Source: Deltaproteobacteria bacterium (lineage in GTDB: Bacteria > Desulfobacterota > SM23-61). From it: 38,857 nt of DNA. Every line of letters begins with the position of its first letter. Within the stretch, counting starts at the first letter, position 1. Below are positions 7,891-16,707 of the stretch, one piece after another. The DNA is taken from contig VGSF01000040.1 of assembly GCA_016875165.1 (NCBI GenBank), positions 1 through 38,857 on the forward strand, in the 5' to 3' direction. Under the pieces are notes generated by a model that was not told the origin of the DNA, ran no database searches, and worked only from the letters and a program-made list of their open reading frames with translations. The position numbers were made by a program, and so were the translations under genes.

Positions 7891-9285
7891 TTATAATTTT
7901 ATCAGGGTTCTGGAGAGTCGTTTTAAAACCTCGTCTCTTCCCAGAATTTTCATCACCTCATAAATTCCCGGGCTGACGGCCTTTCCGGTTAGGGCCACCC
8001 GCACTGCCTGGGCAATCGCCCCTAACTTCAATCCTTTTTGGGTGACAATTTCTTGGAAAATCTCTTCCAGACCTTTTTCATCGAGATCGGGAGATGATTC
8101 CAGCCTGGCGAGGAGAATTGTAAGCGGCTCTTTGACGTTCGGCGTAAGGTGCTTCGCCGCCGCTTTTGCGTCCAGTTCGAAATCGTCCCGGAAGTAGAAG
8201 GCTGCCTGATCGACCATTTCCAAGAGGGTCTTGGACCTTTCCTGCAGGTTCTTGGTTACTTCCGCAAGCCAGACCAGAGAGCGAGGCTTAAAACCCCTTT
8301 GTTCCAGGAAGGGAAGAAGCAGCTTCCCCAAAATCTCCGGTTTCTCCTGGCGAATGTAAAGGCCGTTCAACCAGAGGAGTTTTTCGGTATTGAAGACCGC
8401 TGCAGATTTTCCGACGTTCTCCAGAGAAAATTTCTCCACCAGATCTTTCTGACTGAAAACTTCCTGGTCGCCATGTGACCAGCCCAGGCGGACCAGGTAG
8501 TTCACCAGGGCCTGTGGCAGGTAGCCCATTTCTTTATAAGACATGACCGATGTTGCCCCATGTCGCTTGGAGAGTCTGGTTTTGTCCGCCCCCAGGATCA
8601 TGGGGACATGGGCAAACCGGGGGAGAGGATAGCCAAAAGCCTCATAAAGGAGGATCTGCCTGGGAGTGTTGTTGACATGGTCATCGCCGCGGATGACGTG
8701 GGTAATAGACATAGTTGCATCGTCCACTACGGCGCTGAAATTGTAAGTAGGCCATCCATCGCTGCGCTGGATGATCAGGTCGTCGAGTTCAGCATTCTCG
8801 AACTCAATCGTTCCCTTGATCAAATCACGTAAGATGGTCACCCCCTGCTGCGGGGCTTTGAAGCGGATAGCGCAGGTTCGGCCAGGAACGGGCGCTTTAA
8901 GACTCCGGCATTGACCATCATACTTGGGTTTCTGTTTTTCTTTAAGGGCTCTCTGCCGTCTCTCTTCCAACTCCTCCGGGGTACAATAGCAGGGATAGGC
9001 TTTGCCCTCTCTCAAGAGCCGTTCCACATGTTCGCGATAGAGAGGCAACCGATCTGTCTGGTAGATTGGGCCTTCGTCCCAGTCTAATCCCAGCCAGGTC
9101 ATGCTCTCTAGAATAGCGTCGATAGATTCCTTAGTGGAGCGGACCTGGTCCGTGTCTTCAATGCGCAGGATAAATTTCCCTCCCTGGTTTCTGGCAAAAA
9201 GCCAGTTGAAGAGGGCGGTCCGCGCTCCTCCTATATGCAGGTGCCCGGTTGGGCTGGGGGCGAAACGTAAGATGACTTGGCTCAC
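7891..9285 (-). CDS. gltX: Glutamyl-tRNA synthetase
   Basis: This is a 464-residue class I aminoacyl-tRNA synthetase. The HIGH box appears as HLHIGG (residues 15-20) and the KMSKS-like loop as KTRLSKRHG (235-243). The RFAPSPTG start and the RIEDTD segment are diagnostic of the Glu/Gln branch. It charges tRNA-Glu (possibly also tRNA-Gln) in the cytoplasm. The start is GTG at 9285-9283 with AAGGAGC upstream. The length is normal for the bacterial enzyme, and the alpha-helical anticodon-binding C-terminus is intact. Confidence 0.96.
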   Translation of the reverse strand: MSQVILRFAPSPTGHLHIGGARTALFNWLFARNQGGKFILRIEDTDQVRSTKESIDAILESMTWLGLDWDEGPIYQTDRLPLYREHVERLLREGKAYPCYCTPEELEERRQRALKEKQKPKYDGQCRSLKAPVPGRTCAIRFKAPQQGVTILRDLIKGTIEFENAELDDLIIQRSDGWPTYNFSAVVDDATMSITHVIRGDDHVNNTPRQILLYEAFGYPLPRFAHVPMILGADKTRLSKRHGATSVMSYKEMGYLPQALVNYLVRLGWSHGDQEVFSQKDLVEKFSLENVGKSAAVFNTEKLLWLNGLYIRQEKPEILGKLLLPFLEQRGFKPRSLVWLAEVTKNLQERSKTLLEMVDQAAFYFRDDFELDAKAAAKHLTPNVKEPLTILLARLESSPDLDEKGLEEIFQEIVTQKGLKLGAIAQAVRVALTGKAVSPGIYEVMKILGRDEVLKRLSRTLIKL

Positions 9286-9444
9286 AATTCAAGCTCCTTG
9301 GGAATTTAGAATACAGCCCCGCCACAAGCGGGGCCAGGAGTCAGAACTTTAAAAACTCAAAGAAAATCTTGGTTTTTATAATAGATTCTACAAGTATTTT
9401 TATCTTAGGCCATGGCTGCTTTTAAGGTCAAGGGGAATTCGCAA

Positions 9445-9704
9445 CTTGCCCACCTTCACTTTTTGTGGTCAAGAATGATTTGTTATTGGATGATCCTTCC
9501 CAGGCACAGGGTTCGGGGCGCTTCGCTTGGCAGCATGAGGCGCTGGTTGTTTCATGGACGGGGCGGGAAAAGGCGCCCCGCCCCATTTTGCGGAGAAGCG
9601 GCTTTAAACTTTTGGAAGGGCTTTTCCCGGCCGATGCTGCCCGCGCTCATCGCCCCGAACCCCGTGCCACGAATAGGGATTCTGTAAAAGTGAAGGTGGG
9701 CAGG
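9445..9704. repeat. Long palindromic TIR element (copy B) with flanking direct repeats
   Basis: This 260-bp element lies in the divergent gltX/gntR gap. The termini are C[T/C]TGCCCACCTTCACTTTT in inverted orientation (18/19). They are flanked by direct repeats GAATTCGCAA (9435-9444) and GAATTCGCGA (9705-9714), which look like a target-site duplication with one change. The interior is a long imperfect palindrome (GGCAC-GGGTTCGGGGCG near the left pairs with its complement near the right) and carries the GGCGCTG, GGGGCGGG and CCGATGCT-CC words of the A, C and D copies. Apart from this element and the promoter at 9863-9891, I see nothing else in the 630-bp gap. Confidence 0.8.
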
Positions 9705-9862
9705 GAATTCGCGAAGATTAAACTTCTTTTTTTTGAGGCCCGCTCAAATTCTGCCATAAAAAATAGGGATTAAAATTCCTGTTGAAGTCAACATATTAGG
9801 AGGCGTTTTAAGTTTTTTTAAAAAAAAGCTGGACATCTTCTTTTTTTGATGCGAAATTTTCC

Positions 9863-9891
9863 TTGATGTATTGTAAACAACATTGTAAACT
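9863..9891 (+). promoter_or_regulatory. Promoter with overlapping GntR/FCD-type operator
   Basis: TTGATG (9863-9868) is 17 bp from TAAACT (9886-9891), 27 bp before the GntR start. The spacer contains ATTGTAAAC twice (9870-9878 and 9882-9890), giving TTGT-AA-ACAA, which resembles the TNGT-N-ACNA half-sites used by FCD-type GntR proteins. This suggests autoregulation. Confidence 0.5.
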
Positions 9892-9918
9892 ATTTTAAAA
9901 ACGAAAAACAGGGACTTT

Positions 9919-10593
9919 ATGTCTCCTCAGAAATCCTTCCCCCTTAATAAACCGTTGAGGGAAACCATCTATGCCGACCTAAAAAGGCAGATTCTCTCCG
10001 GCCGCCTTCTTCCGGGCTCCCGGCTTATCGAATCGACTCTGGCGGATCAGCTGCAAGTTAGCCGGACCGTCATCCGGGAAGTGATCAAACAACTCGAGAT
10101 GGAAGGGCTTGTCAAAATTATTCCTTACAAAGGAACGGAAGTTACTCGCTTCTCGCTGGAAGATATTGCCGAGATCTATGACATTCAGGCCGCGCTGGAG
10201 GGGATGGCGGCCGGCCTGGCTGTAAAAAGAATGAGCAAAGAGGAAATCAGGGATCTCAGGATAATTCAGCAGCGGCTCCATAAAGCCCTGCAAAAGAATC
10301 CGGAAGAATGGCAGAAGATCAATGTGATTTTTCATCAGTTTTTCATTGGAAGATGCGGGAACCAGAGACTGCAGAGCCTGATTAAAAATCAGCGGGACTA
10401 TTTTGCCCGTTACTGGCGGATCATCCTCTCCATTCCGGGCCAAAGGGAGAAAAATACGGAAGACCACGAAAAGATCCTCATGGCCGTCGAGAATGATGAT
10501 TCTCTGAAGGTTCGTTTAGCTATGGAGGAACATATCCTACACGCTGCCCAAAATTTAAGGCAATTTTTAGCTGATAATGTTTTCCTTATATAA
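9919..10593 (+). CDS. GntR-family transcriptional regulator, FCD (FadR) subfamily
   Basis: This is a 224-residue regulator. The N-terminal winged helix (about residues 10-75) has the GntR pattern LRETIYADLKRQILSGRLLPG and the recognition region LADQLQVSRTVIREVIKQLEMEGLV. The C-terminal all-helical FCD effector domain (about 85-215) begins DIAEIYDIQAALEGMAAGLA. FCD regulators bind small carboxylic acids, often with a metal ion. It lies 44 bp upstream of the aconitase X genes in the same direction and probably controls them and itself through the repeats in its own promoter. Confidence 0.9.
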   Translation: MSPQKSFPLNKPLRETIYADLKRQILSGRLLPGSRLIESTLADQLQVSRTVIREVIKQLEMEGLVKIIPYKGTEVTRFSLEDIAEIYDIQAALEGMAAGLAVKRMSKEEIRDLRIIQQRLHKALQKNPEEWQKINVIFHQFFIGRCGNQRLQSLIKNQRDYFARYWRIILSIPGQREKNTEDHEKILMAVENDDSLKVRLAMEEHILHAAQNLRQFLADNVFLI

Positions 10594-10637
10594 AAAGTTC
10601 CTGGCAATCCGCCTTACCTTTTACGGGGAGGAAAGAG

Positions 10638-11891
10638 ATGAACCTTACAGACAAAGAAAAGAGAATGCTGGACGGGGTTTTGGGGACTGGACCACAAAGC
10701 GCCATGCGGCTATTGGTTACCCTGGGAGAGATCTATGAAGCCCGCAGGATGATCCCGGTCTCTTCCTGCCATGTAGGCGGACGGAGCTATCTGATATCGG
10801 GGGAAGAAAATATCGAGTGGATGACCGACCTCTTCCAAGGAGGGGCCCGCTTCCAGGTATTCACCTCCACCAACCCCTGCTCCGTGGATTTCGAGCAGTG
10901 GCAAAAGATGGGCCTGCCGGAGAAACTCGTCTTGAACCAGCGAAGGACAGACGAACCCTACCTGAAGATGGGAGCCATCCCCTTAGGGAGCTGCCTACCC
11001 TACCAGTTGGGTAATTTACCCCTGCCGGGAACCCATTTTGCCTGGGGAGGTTCAGCCGGGGCCACTTTTGTCAACTCGGCTTTTGGGGCGAGAGGAAATC
11101 GGGAGGGATCCCCATCGGTCATCGCCGCGGCCATTGCCGGAGTTACTCCGGAATTCGGGCTCCACCTGAAAGAAAACCGCTACGGGAAAGTTTTAGTGGA
11201 CCTGTCGGGGCTGGATCACTCCTCCTTAACCCTCTCGGATTATTCAGCCATTGGATCTTACGTGGGCAGGACTTTGGTGGATAAAACTCCCGTAGTTGTG
11301 GGGCTTCCCGAAACCTTCAGTCAGGACCAGATCCGCTTTCTCATCTCCCCCATGCCCACGGCTGGAGCCATTTCCCTCTGCCATTTGGCCGGAATAACCC
11401 CCGAAGCTCCCACTGTGGAAGTGGCTTTGGGCGGGGAAAAACCTCTGGATAAAATATCGGTAGGTCCAAAAGAGCTGCGGAGTTCGTATGAAAAGCTGAC
11501 CACGACTAATAAAGAGGACGTTGATTTGGTCTGCTTTGGCTGCCCCCACTGCAGCATTACCCAGATTCGGGAGATCGCCTCTCTCCTTGAGGGGAAAAAA
11601 ATTCATGAAAACACCAGGCTTTGGGTGGCTACCTCCGGCCATCTTAAGGATATAGCCCAGCGCATGGGCTTTGTGAAAATCATCGAAAAAGCAGGGGGAT
11701 TATTAGCCACAGACCTGTGTGTGGCCCCCGGAGCGCCATTCCACCTGGTTGAAGGGGTAAAAACCGTGGCCACCAACAGCGCTCGCGGTGCTTATTTCAT
11801 TCCCGGGGCATGCAGTGTGGAAGTCATTTTTGGGGATACCAAAGATTGTATCCAGGCAGCCATAGGTGGGAAATGGAGGAGGTCAAGGTGA
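10638..11891 (+). CDS. Aconitase X, large (catalytic) subunit
   Basis: This 417-residue protein matches the AcnX catalytic family (formerly DUF521). The TSTNPCSVDFEQW, YQLGNLPLPGTHFAWGGSAGATFVNSAFGARGNREGSPS and CFGCPHCS segments are family hallmarks. The cysteines of the CPHC region and C356-type positions are candidates for the Fe-S cluster. Known AcnX enzymes dehydrate cis-3-hydroxy-L-proline (bacteria) or mevalonate 5-phosphate (archaea). The natural substrate here is not predictable. GGGAGG precedes the ATG. The stop overlaps the small-subunit start (GTGA), as expected for a two-subunit enzyme. Confidence 0.88.
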   Translation: MNLTDKEKRMLDGVLGTGPQSAMRLLVTLGEIYEARRMIPVSSCHVGGRSYLISGEENIEWMTDLFQGGARFQVFTSTNPCSVDFEQWQKMGLPEKLVLNQRRTDEPYLKMGAIPLGSCLPYQLGNLPLPGTHFAWGGSAGATFVNSAFGARGNREGSPSVIAAAIAGVTPEFGLHLKENRYGKVLVDLSGLDHSSLTLSDYSAIGSYVGRTLVDKTPVVVGLPETFSQDQIRFLISPMPTAGAISLCHLAGITPEAPTVEVALGGEKPLDKISVGPKELRSSYEKLTTTNKEDVDLVCFGCPHCSITQIREIASLLEGKKIHENTRLWVATSGHLKDIAQRMGFVKIIEKAGGLLATDLCVAPGAPFHLVEGVKTVATNSARGAYFIPGACSVEVIFGDTKDCIQAAIGGKWRRSR

Positions 11892-12304
11892 AGATAATTT
11901 TAAAAGGTCGAAAAGTCATTGGCGGACTGGCCGAAGGAGAAGCTGTGGTCACCCATCAGCCGGTCAGTTTCCTCGGTGGAGTAAATCCGGACAAAGGGAT
12001 CGTGGTGGAAAGGGGACATGAACTGGAAGGGCAATCCATCACCGGAAAAATCTTTATCTTCTCCCACGGCAAAGGATCTACGGCCGGCCCTTACATTATT
12101 TACGCCATGGCCAAGCGCAAAACAGCCCCTGCCGCCATGATTAATGTGGAAACCGAACCGATCATTGCCGTGGGTGCGGCCATGGGAAACATTCCCCTGG
12201 TGGACCGGTTGGATCAAAACCCGCTGGAGGTCATTGTCACGGGGGATTATGTAAAGGTGGATGGGGATAAAGGGATTGCCGAAGTGATTAAAAAAGTGGT
12301 TTGA
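11888..12304 (+). CDS. Aconitase X, small (swivel) subunit
   Basis: This 138-residue protein is the AcnX swivel domain (formerly DUF126). It has GEAVVTHQPVSFLGGVNP, the FSHGKGSTAGPYIIYAMAK loop and the AMINVETEPIIAVGAAMGNIP stretch, all typical. It pairs with the preceding gene product to close the active site. I chose GTG 11888 because GGAGGAGG (11875-11882) is well placed for it. The ORF extends upstream inside the large-subunit gene, but that would bury the ribosome site. The gene is intact, unlike what follows. Confidence 0.88.
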   Translation: MKIILKGRKVIGGLAEGEAVVTHQPVSFLGGVNPDKGIVVERGHELEGQSITGKIFIFSHGKGSTAGPYIIYAMAKRKTAPAAMINVETEPIIAVGAAMGNIPLVDRLDQNPLEVIVTGDYVKVDGDKGIAEVIKKVV

Positions 12305-12333
12305 GGCATAAGAGAGAAATCAGGAGAGCAGCC

Positions 12334-13281
12334 TTGGTAATTGGTGAGATCCTCACAGTCAATGCCACAAATTTCATCCAAAAGGTTGACCTGATCATGG
12401 AAGGGGAAGGCCACACTTACGAGCAAATAAATGCGGAGAGTAATCGGATCGCCGACACTCTGATCAAAAGAGGCCTGGGAGAAGAATCCCGCGTTGCCTG
12501 GATGGTCGGACAGAAGAAAAAATGTACGGCCGAGGCCTCCATGGCCAAGCTTTTTGCCACAGAAATGGCCGAGGTTGCGCGCCAGATCGGGCAGCAAGTG
12601 GCAGAACTAATTCCGGATGGAAGTACCCTGCAGATCGGCATCGGCTCCATTCCTGATGCCGTAGTCCAGTCCCTCGAAGGAAAGCGGGATTTACGCTTCT
12701 TTGCCATGGGGATTGATGCCATAGTTGACTGCGTGGAGAGGGGGTTGGTGGATAAATCTCTGGGAACGGTTCAAAAGCCCAAGATCGTCATGACGGAGAT
12801 CTTAGGGACAAAGAGACTTTTCGCCTTCGTCCACGAGAACCCCCTGGTGGAAGGACGCCCGATCCTGACGACGATCAATTCCCGGGTGGTGGGTCAGATC
12901 GAGAAGTTCATCTCCATTTTGGGGGCAATCGAGGTAGACCTCACCGGGCAAGTGAACGCGGAAACTGTGAATAGGAAACAAATCAGCGCCATCGGCGGGT
13001 CCTTTGACTTCCTCCAAGGTGCCCTTTTTTCTCCTGAGGGGAAATCGATCATTGCCCTGACCTCGACAACTCCTGACGGAAAAGTTTCCCGCATCGTGCC
13101 CCAGCTTCCCGCGGGATCGGCCGTGACTCACCCCCGGCATTCAGTGCAGTACATCGTCACCGAGTATGGAAAAGCGGATCTCCGCGGCAAGACATTGAGG
13201 GAAAGGGCAGAGGCTCTGACGGCTGTCGCTCATCCAGCTTTTCGGGAAGGACTGGAGAAGTTTGGGCGGGAGAATTATTAA
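12334..13281 (+). CDS. Mosaic ORF: acyl-CoA ligase start + acyl-CoA dehydrogenase scrap + CoA-transferase C-terminal part
   Basis: This open frame of 315 residues starts at TTG 12334, placed six bases after AGGAGA. Residues 1-57 read like the start of an AMP-binding acyl-CoA ligase (TYEQINAESNRIADTLIKRGLG-ESRVA). Residues 58-80 match the late part of acyl-CoA dehydrogenases (TAEASMAKLFATEMA; the intact gene at 15231 has KEASMAKLFASEVA). From about residue 82 it is the C-terminal domain of the acetyl-CoA hydrolase/4-hydroxybutyrate CoA-transferase family (LIPDGSTLQIGIGSIPDAV, EVDLTGQVNAE, GGSFDFLQGA, KVSRIVPQLPAG, YIVTEYGKADLRGKTLRERA). The N-terminal half of the transferase is missing. At the usual active-site segment (HTEM-type) I see FFAMG, so the catalytic Glu appears lost. 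It is probably a decayed fusion, though the frame remains open. Confidence 0.75.
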   Translation: MVIGEILTVNATNFIQKVDLIMEGEGHTYEQINAESNRIADTLIKRGLGEESRVAWMVGQKKKCTAEASMAKLFATEMAEVARQIGQQVAELIPDGSTLQIGIGSIPDAVVQSLEGKRDLRFFAMGIDAIVDCVERGLVDKSLGTVQKPKIVMTEILGTKRLFAFVHENPLVEGRPILTTINSRVVGQIEKFISILGAIEVDLTGQVNAETVNRKQISAIGGSFDFLQGALFSPEGKSIIALTSTTPDGKVSRIVPQLPAGSAVTHPRHSVQYIVTEYGKADLRGKTLRERAEALTAVAHPAFREGLEKFGRENY

Positions 13282-13481
13282 AAAATATTTAACCACAGAG
13301 AACGCAGAGACTGCAGAGGATTCCAAATTAAAAATCAAAAGGCAAATATCAAAAGTAACGACCAAAACGAAAAAACCAAGATGTGGGATTTTCTATTTTG
13401 GTTTTCAATTTGATTTTTAATTAACGATCTGATTCTTATTTTATCTCTGCATTCTCCGCCTGCTCTGCGGCAAATATTTTT
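13281..13481. repeat. TIR hairpin element with CGCAGAG-type arms
   Basis: This 201-bp unit has the ends AAAAATATTT and its complement AAATATTTTT. Inside each end is a C[A/G]CAGAG...GCAGAG arm (13294-13319 pairs with 13446-13470). The centre contains AAAAATCAAA and TTTGATTTTT arms. The whole can fold as a hairpin. It lies between the mosaic ORF and the mutase pseudogene. Confidence 0.65.
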
Positions 13482-13500
13482 ATGAATTGGAGTTTTTTTA

Positions 13501-14864
13501 ATGGATGACTTGAAGAAGATCGCCAGTGAGAAAGAGCGCTGGAAAAAAGAAAAGAAGATAGAAAATCTACCCCCTGCCTTTTCCGACCTGGGGAGACCTC
13601 TTTCTTTGGTGTATACTCCCGATGATCTCGAAGGTAGGGATTATCAGCAAGACCTCGGATTTCCCGGAGAGTTTCCCTTCACCCGCGGGGTTTATCCGGG
13701 AATGTATCGGAAGGGTCCCTGGCAGAAAAACAGGGTGTATCCCTCTCTTCGCTCAGCGGCACGCTGGCTAATGACATGCTCTGCGAGTACATTTCCCGGG
13801 GAACATGGGTCTTTCCACCTGGTCCTGCCTTGAGGATGAGCACCGACATTTTGGAATTCTGCGTTCACCACCTGCCCCGTTTTTACCCCTATAATATCCG
13901 GGGAATCATCATTCGCGAGGCGGGGGCTAATATGGTCCAGGAAGGAGCCTATGCCTTCGCCAACGCCATCGCCTATATCCAAGAAGCCCTGAAGAGGGAG
14001 TTGAAGATCGATGATTTCGCTCCGCGGTTTTCTTTCTTCTTTGCTACCGGTCTGCAGGTCTTCGAGGAAGCGGCCCGTTACCGGGCTCTGCGGCGGCTCT
14101 GGGCCAGATTGATGAAAGAACGTTTCGGTAGCCAGAATCCCAATTCCATGCTATTACGGTTCACGGGCACGGTAGGCGGCAGCACCTACCGCGCCCGTGA
14201 ACCCGAGAATAACATTGTCCGCGAAGCTTACGGCTTACTGGCTAATATCCTGGGAGGTGCACAGGGAATGCTCCAGCCGGCCATGGATGAAGCTTATGCC
14301 ATCCCGACCGAGCAAACAGCCCGTTTGTCCTTGCGCACCCAGCAGATTCTGGCTTACGAGACAGGAGTGACCAAGGTTGTCGATCCTCTGGGAGGATCCT
14401 ATTTCGTGGAAACCCTGACCAACCAGCTTGAAGAATAAATCGGAAAAGAAATGGAAAAGATTGATTCCATAGGTGGGGCGGTTAAAGCCATAGAAATGGG
14501 CTATCCCCAAAAAGCCATCGCTGAAGAGGCTTACCGGCTCGCCCGGGAGGAAGAAAACGGGCAAAGGATTGTGGTCGGCGTGAACATGTTCCAGACTGAA
14601 GAAGAAGAAAAACGCCGCCTGGTGATCCATCGGGCCGATGAACAGGCTGTAAAAAGACAGATTCAGCGGACCAAAGAGGTGAAAGATTCCCGTGATGGCG
14701 GCGCCGTAAAGATGGCCCTGGAGGCTCTCTGCCAGGCAGCCGAGAAGCAGGAAAACTTAATGCCCTATTTTATTAAGGCCGTGAAAACCTACGCCACCAT
14801 CGGGGATATAACCGGAGCTTTGAAGAAGGTCTTTGGGGAATACCGGGAACCGCTGAACATTTGA
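13501..14864 (+). pseudogene. Methylmalonyl-CoA mutase large-subunit pseudogene (deletion/frameshift and nonsense)
   Basis: Three reading-frame pieces align collinearly with the catalytic chain of two-subunit acyl-CoA mutases. Piece 1 (13501 to about 13716) has YTPDDLEGRDYQQDLGFPGEFPFTRGVYPGMY. It jumps frame at about 13714-13718 directly into SLAEKQGVSLSSLSGTLANDML. Roughly 95-100 codons are missing, including the substrate-binding RQYAGF and FDLPT regions. Piece 2 continues (EYISRGTWVFPPGPALRM, REAGA, EPENNIVREAYGLLANILGG, VDPLGGSYFVE) to an in-frame TAA at 14436-14438. Piece 3 resumes in the same frame (MEKIDSIGGAVKAIE, VVGVNMF) to the normal C-terminus at 14864. Deletion, frameshift and a stop make it non-functional. 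The cobalamin-binding small subunit is not in the window. Confidence 0.92.
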
Positions 14865-14911
14865 ACATTTCTTTTATCGCAGAGATTGCCAAGTACGCCT
14901 AGATTAAATTT

Positions 14912-15063
14912 GATGGATTCGTAAAAAGTCCTGTTCCTGTCATTGCGAGGAGTTCCGCATTGGCGGGACGACGAAGCAATCTTGTCTTTTCGGGCACTTA
15001 TAAAAACGAGATTGCTTCGCTGGCGCTTGCAATGACACTTTCACGACTTTTTACGAGATCATC
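14912..15063. repeat. TIR hairpin element, GACTCGTAAAAAGTC termini with TCATTGCGAGGAG core
   Basis: This 152-bp element has the termini GATGGATTCGTAAAAAGTC and complement GATGATCTCGTAAAAAGTC, the same terminal family as 4683-4861. The interior is instead GTCATTGCGAGGAG...GACGAAGCAATC with complementary GATTGCTTCG...TTGCAATGAC, the core found at 7017-7144. It lies in the gap between the mutase pseudogene and the acyl-CoA dehydrogenase. The rest of that gap (15064-15230) is AT-rich with no recognisable feature. Confidence 0.8.
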
Positions 15064-15230
15064 AAATATAAATCAAGAAGCAAAATATAAAAAAGAGGGC
15101 AAAAGAAAATATTTATTTTATTCGTTCCTAAGCGTTCTCAGCGAGCCCCGCTATAAAAAATAATTTGCGGATGACTCTTGTGGGTAGCGGCTCATTATAG
15201 TTGTGACTCCAGTTTAAAAGGACGAAAAAC

Positions 15231-16367
15231 ATGGATTTTTTTCTTCAGGAAGATCAGCGCATTTTTCAGGCAACTTTCCGAAAATTTGCCGAGAGGGAGA
15301 TCGCACCATTAGTCGAAGAAGCCGAAGAAACCGAAACCTTCCCCTTGCAAATTTTCCCCCAAATGGGTAAGCTCGGATATCTCTGCCCGCGTTATTCGGA
15401 GAAATATGGGGGGGCAGGGATTGATAAGGTCTCAGAAGTACTCATGCGGGAGGAAATTTCCCGGGTCTCTCAGGGAATTGCCTCCACATGGTCGGCCCAC
15501 TCCCACCTGGGGACTTTTCCTGTCTACCATTGGGGAAGCGAAGAGCAGAAGCAGAAATACCTGGTTCCAGCTATCCGCGGGGAAAAAATTTTTGCCTTCG
15601 GCCTGACCGAACCCAATGCCGGCAGTGATGTGAAGGCCATCGAGACCACAGCTCGCCAGGAAGGCAATTTTTATGTTCTCAACGGAAGAAAGATCTTCAT
15701 TACCAACGGCAACATATGTGATTTTCTCACCCTGGTGGCCTACACGGACAGAGGTCGGGGATACAAGGGGATCAGCCTCTTCCTGGTGGAGAAGGGGACT
15801 CCCAGGTTCATCGTCAGCCGCAAGCTTAAGAAAGAAGGGGTGCGTTCTTCAGAGACCGCCGAGCTTTTGTTTGAAGATTGTAGGATTCCTAAAGAAAATC
15901 GGATTGGAGAAGAGGGAAGTTTTTACCGGGTGATGGAGACTTTGAACGAAGGGCGAATCGGGGTTGCCGGAAATTGCGTGGGCATGGCTCACGGGGCGTA
16001 TGAAGCCGCACTCCGGTATGCCCAGGAACGCGTTCAGTTTGGCCGGCCCATTGCCCACTTTCAGGCTATTGCTTTCAAACTGGCGGACATGGCCATGGAG
16101 ATTGATGCGTCCAGACTCCTCACCCTTCGAGCAGCCTGGTTGATGGATCAGGGGAAGAATCCCGTTAAAGAAGCCTCGATGGCCAAGCTCTTCGCCTCCG
16201 AGGTGGCCGTGCGGGTTTCCAGGGAGGCCATGCAGATTCACGGGGGGTATGGGCAGATGCGCGAGTTTCCGGTGGGCCGCTTTCACCGCGATGCCCTGGT
16301 TTACGTGGTGGGGGAAGGGACTTCGGAAATCCAGAGACAGATCATCGCCAAACAGATGAAGATATGA
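15231..16367 (+). CDS. Acyl-CoA dehydrogenase
   Basis: This is a 378-residue FAD-dependent dehydrogenase with all three domains. The N-terminal helical domain starts the protein. The middle beta domain carries FGLTEPNAGSDVKAIETTA (the FAD/substrate signature) and NGRKIFITNG. The C-terminal helical domain carries EGRIGVAGNCVGMA, RVQFGRPI and QIHGGYGQMREFPVGRFHRDA. Glu345 in REFP aligns with the catalytic base of the short/branched-chain group. It oxidises an acyl-CoA to the 2-enoyl-CoA and passes electrons to ETF. Chain preference cannot be fixed from sequence. AAAGGA lies ten bases before the ATG. It is the only clearly intact beta-oxidation gene in this eroded cluster. Confidence 0.93.
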   Translation: MDFFLQEDQRIFQATFRKFAEREIAPLVEEAEETETFPLQIFPQMGKLGYLCPRYSEKYGGAGIDKVSEVLMREEISRVSQGIASTWSAHSHLGTFPVYHWGSEEQKQKYLVPAIRGEKIFAFGLTEPNAGSDVKAIETTARQEGNFYVLNGRKIFITNGNICDFLTLVAYTDRGRGYKGISLFLVEKGTPRFIVSRKLKKEGVRSSETAELLFEDCRIPKENRIGEEGSFYRVMETLNEGRIGVAGNCVGMAHGAYEAALRYAQERVQFGRPIAHFQAIAFKLADMAMEIDASRLLTLRAAWLMDQGKNPVKEASMAKLFASEVAVRVSREAMQIHGGYGQMREFPVGRFHRDALVYVVGEGTSEIQRQIIAKQMKI

Positions 16368-16375
16368 GAGTAGTC

Positions 16376-16688
16376 TGTAACCCTTCAGTCACGGGTGGGT
16401 GGCCAAGGTCGGATGAGGAAAGGTTCGGCGTAAAGGCCAAGGGCGCCCATGGCCGGGGAGCCAGTCCAGTCCGCTTGGAACCATGAGGCGCTGATTTCTC
16501 CGTGGATGGGGCGGGGCTGACGCCTTCCGCCTCCTCCGGCGGAGGTTCAGTGAGTACACCATGAACAGGGATATCCCAGCCGATGCTTCCGGCGCGTACC
16601 GGCCTGGCCCCCCGGCCAAAACAGAATCTTTGCCAGGGTTAGTTCCTCCGATATTCCTGTCATAGCCACTCGTGACTGAAGGGTTACA
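16376..16688. mobile_element. MITE-like palindromic element (copy C) with 6-bp target duplication
   Basis: This 313-bp element is bounded by inverted repeats TGTAACCCTTCAGTCACG (the first 18 bp are perfect, 22/23 overall). It is flanked by the direct repeat GTAGTC at 16370-16375 and 16689-16694, a six-base target-site duplication that indicates transposition. It starts eight bases after the acyl-CoA dehydrogenase stop. The interior has the GAGGCGCTGATTTCTCCG, GGATGGGGCGGG, GCCTCCTCCGGCGGA and CCGATGCTTCCGGCGCG core words shared with copies A, B and D. It encodes no transposase, so it must be moved in trans. Confidence 0.85.
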
Positions 16689-16707
16689 GTAGTCTTATAT
16701 TTTTTTA

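Noticed and set aside
9412..9773. Plus-strand ORFs in the gltX/gntR gap
   Set aside because: They lie across the palindromic repeat, lack ribosome sites and have no protein-like pattern. They are produced by the GC-rich core.
14436..14438. In-frame stop in the mutase as a recoded codon like the peroxiredoxin TGA
   Set aside because: It is TAA, it does not replace a Cys, and the gene already has a frameshifting deletion.
13776..14864. Treating the mutase fragments as three separate genes
   Set aside because: They align in order to one protein family, and piece 2 and piece 3 share a frame across a stop. A single pseudogene explains all of them.
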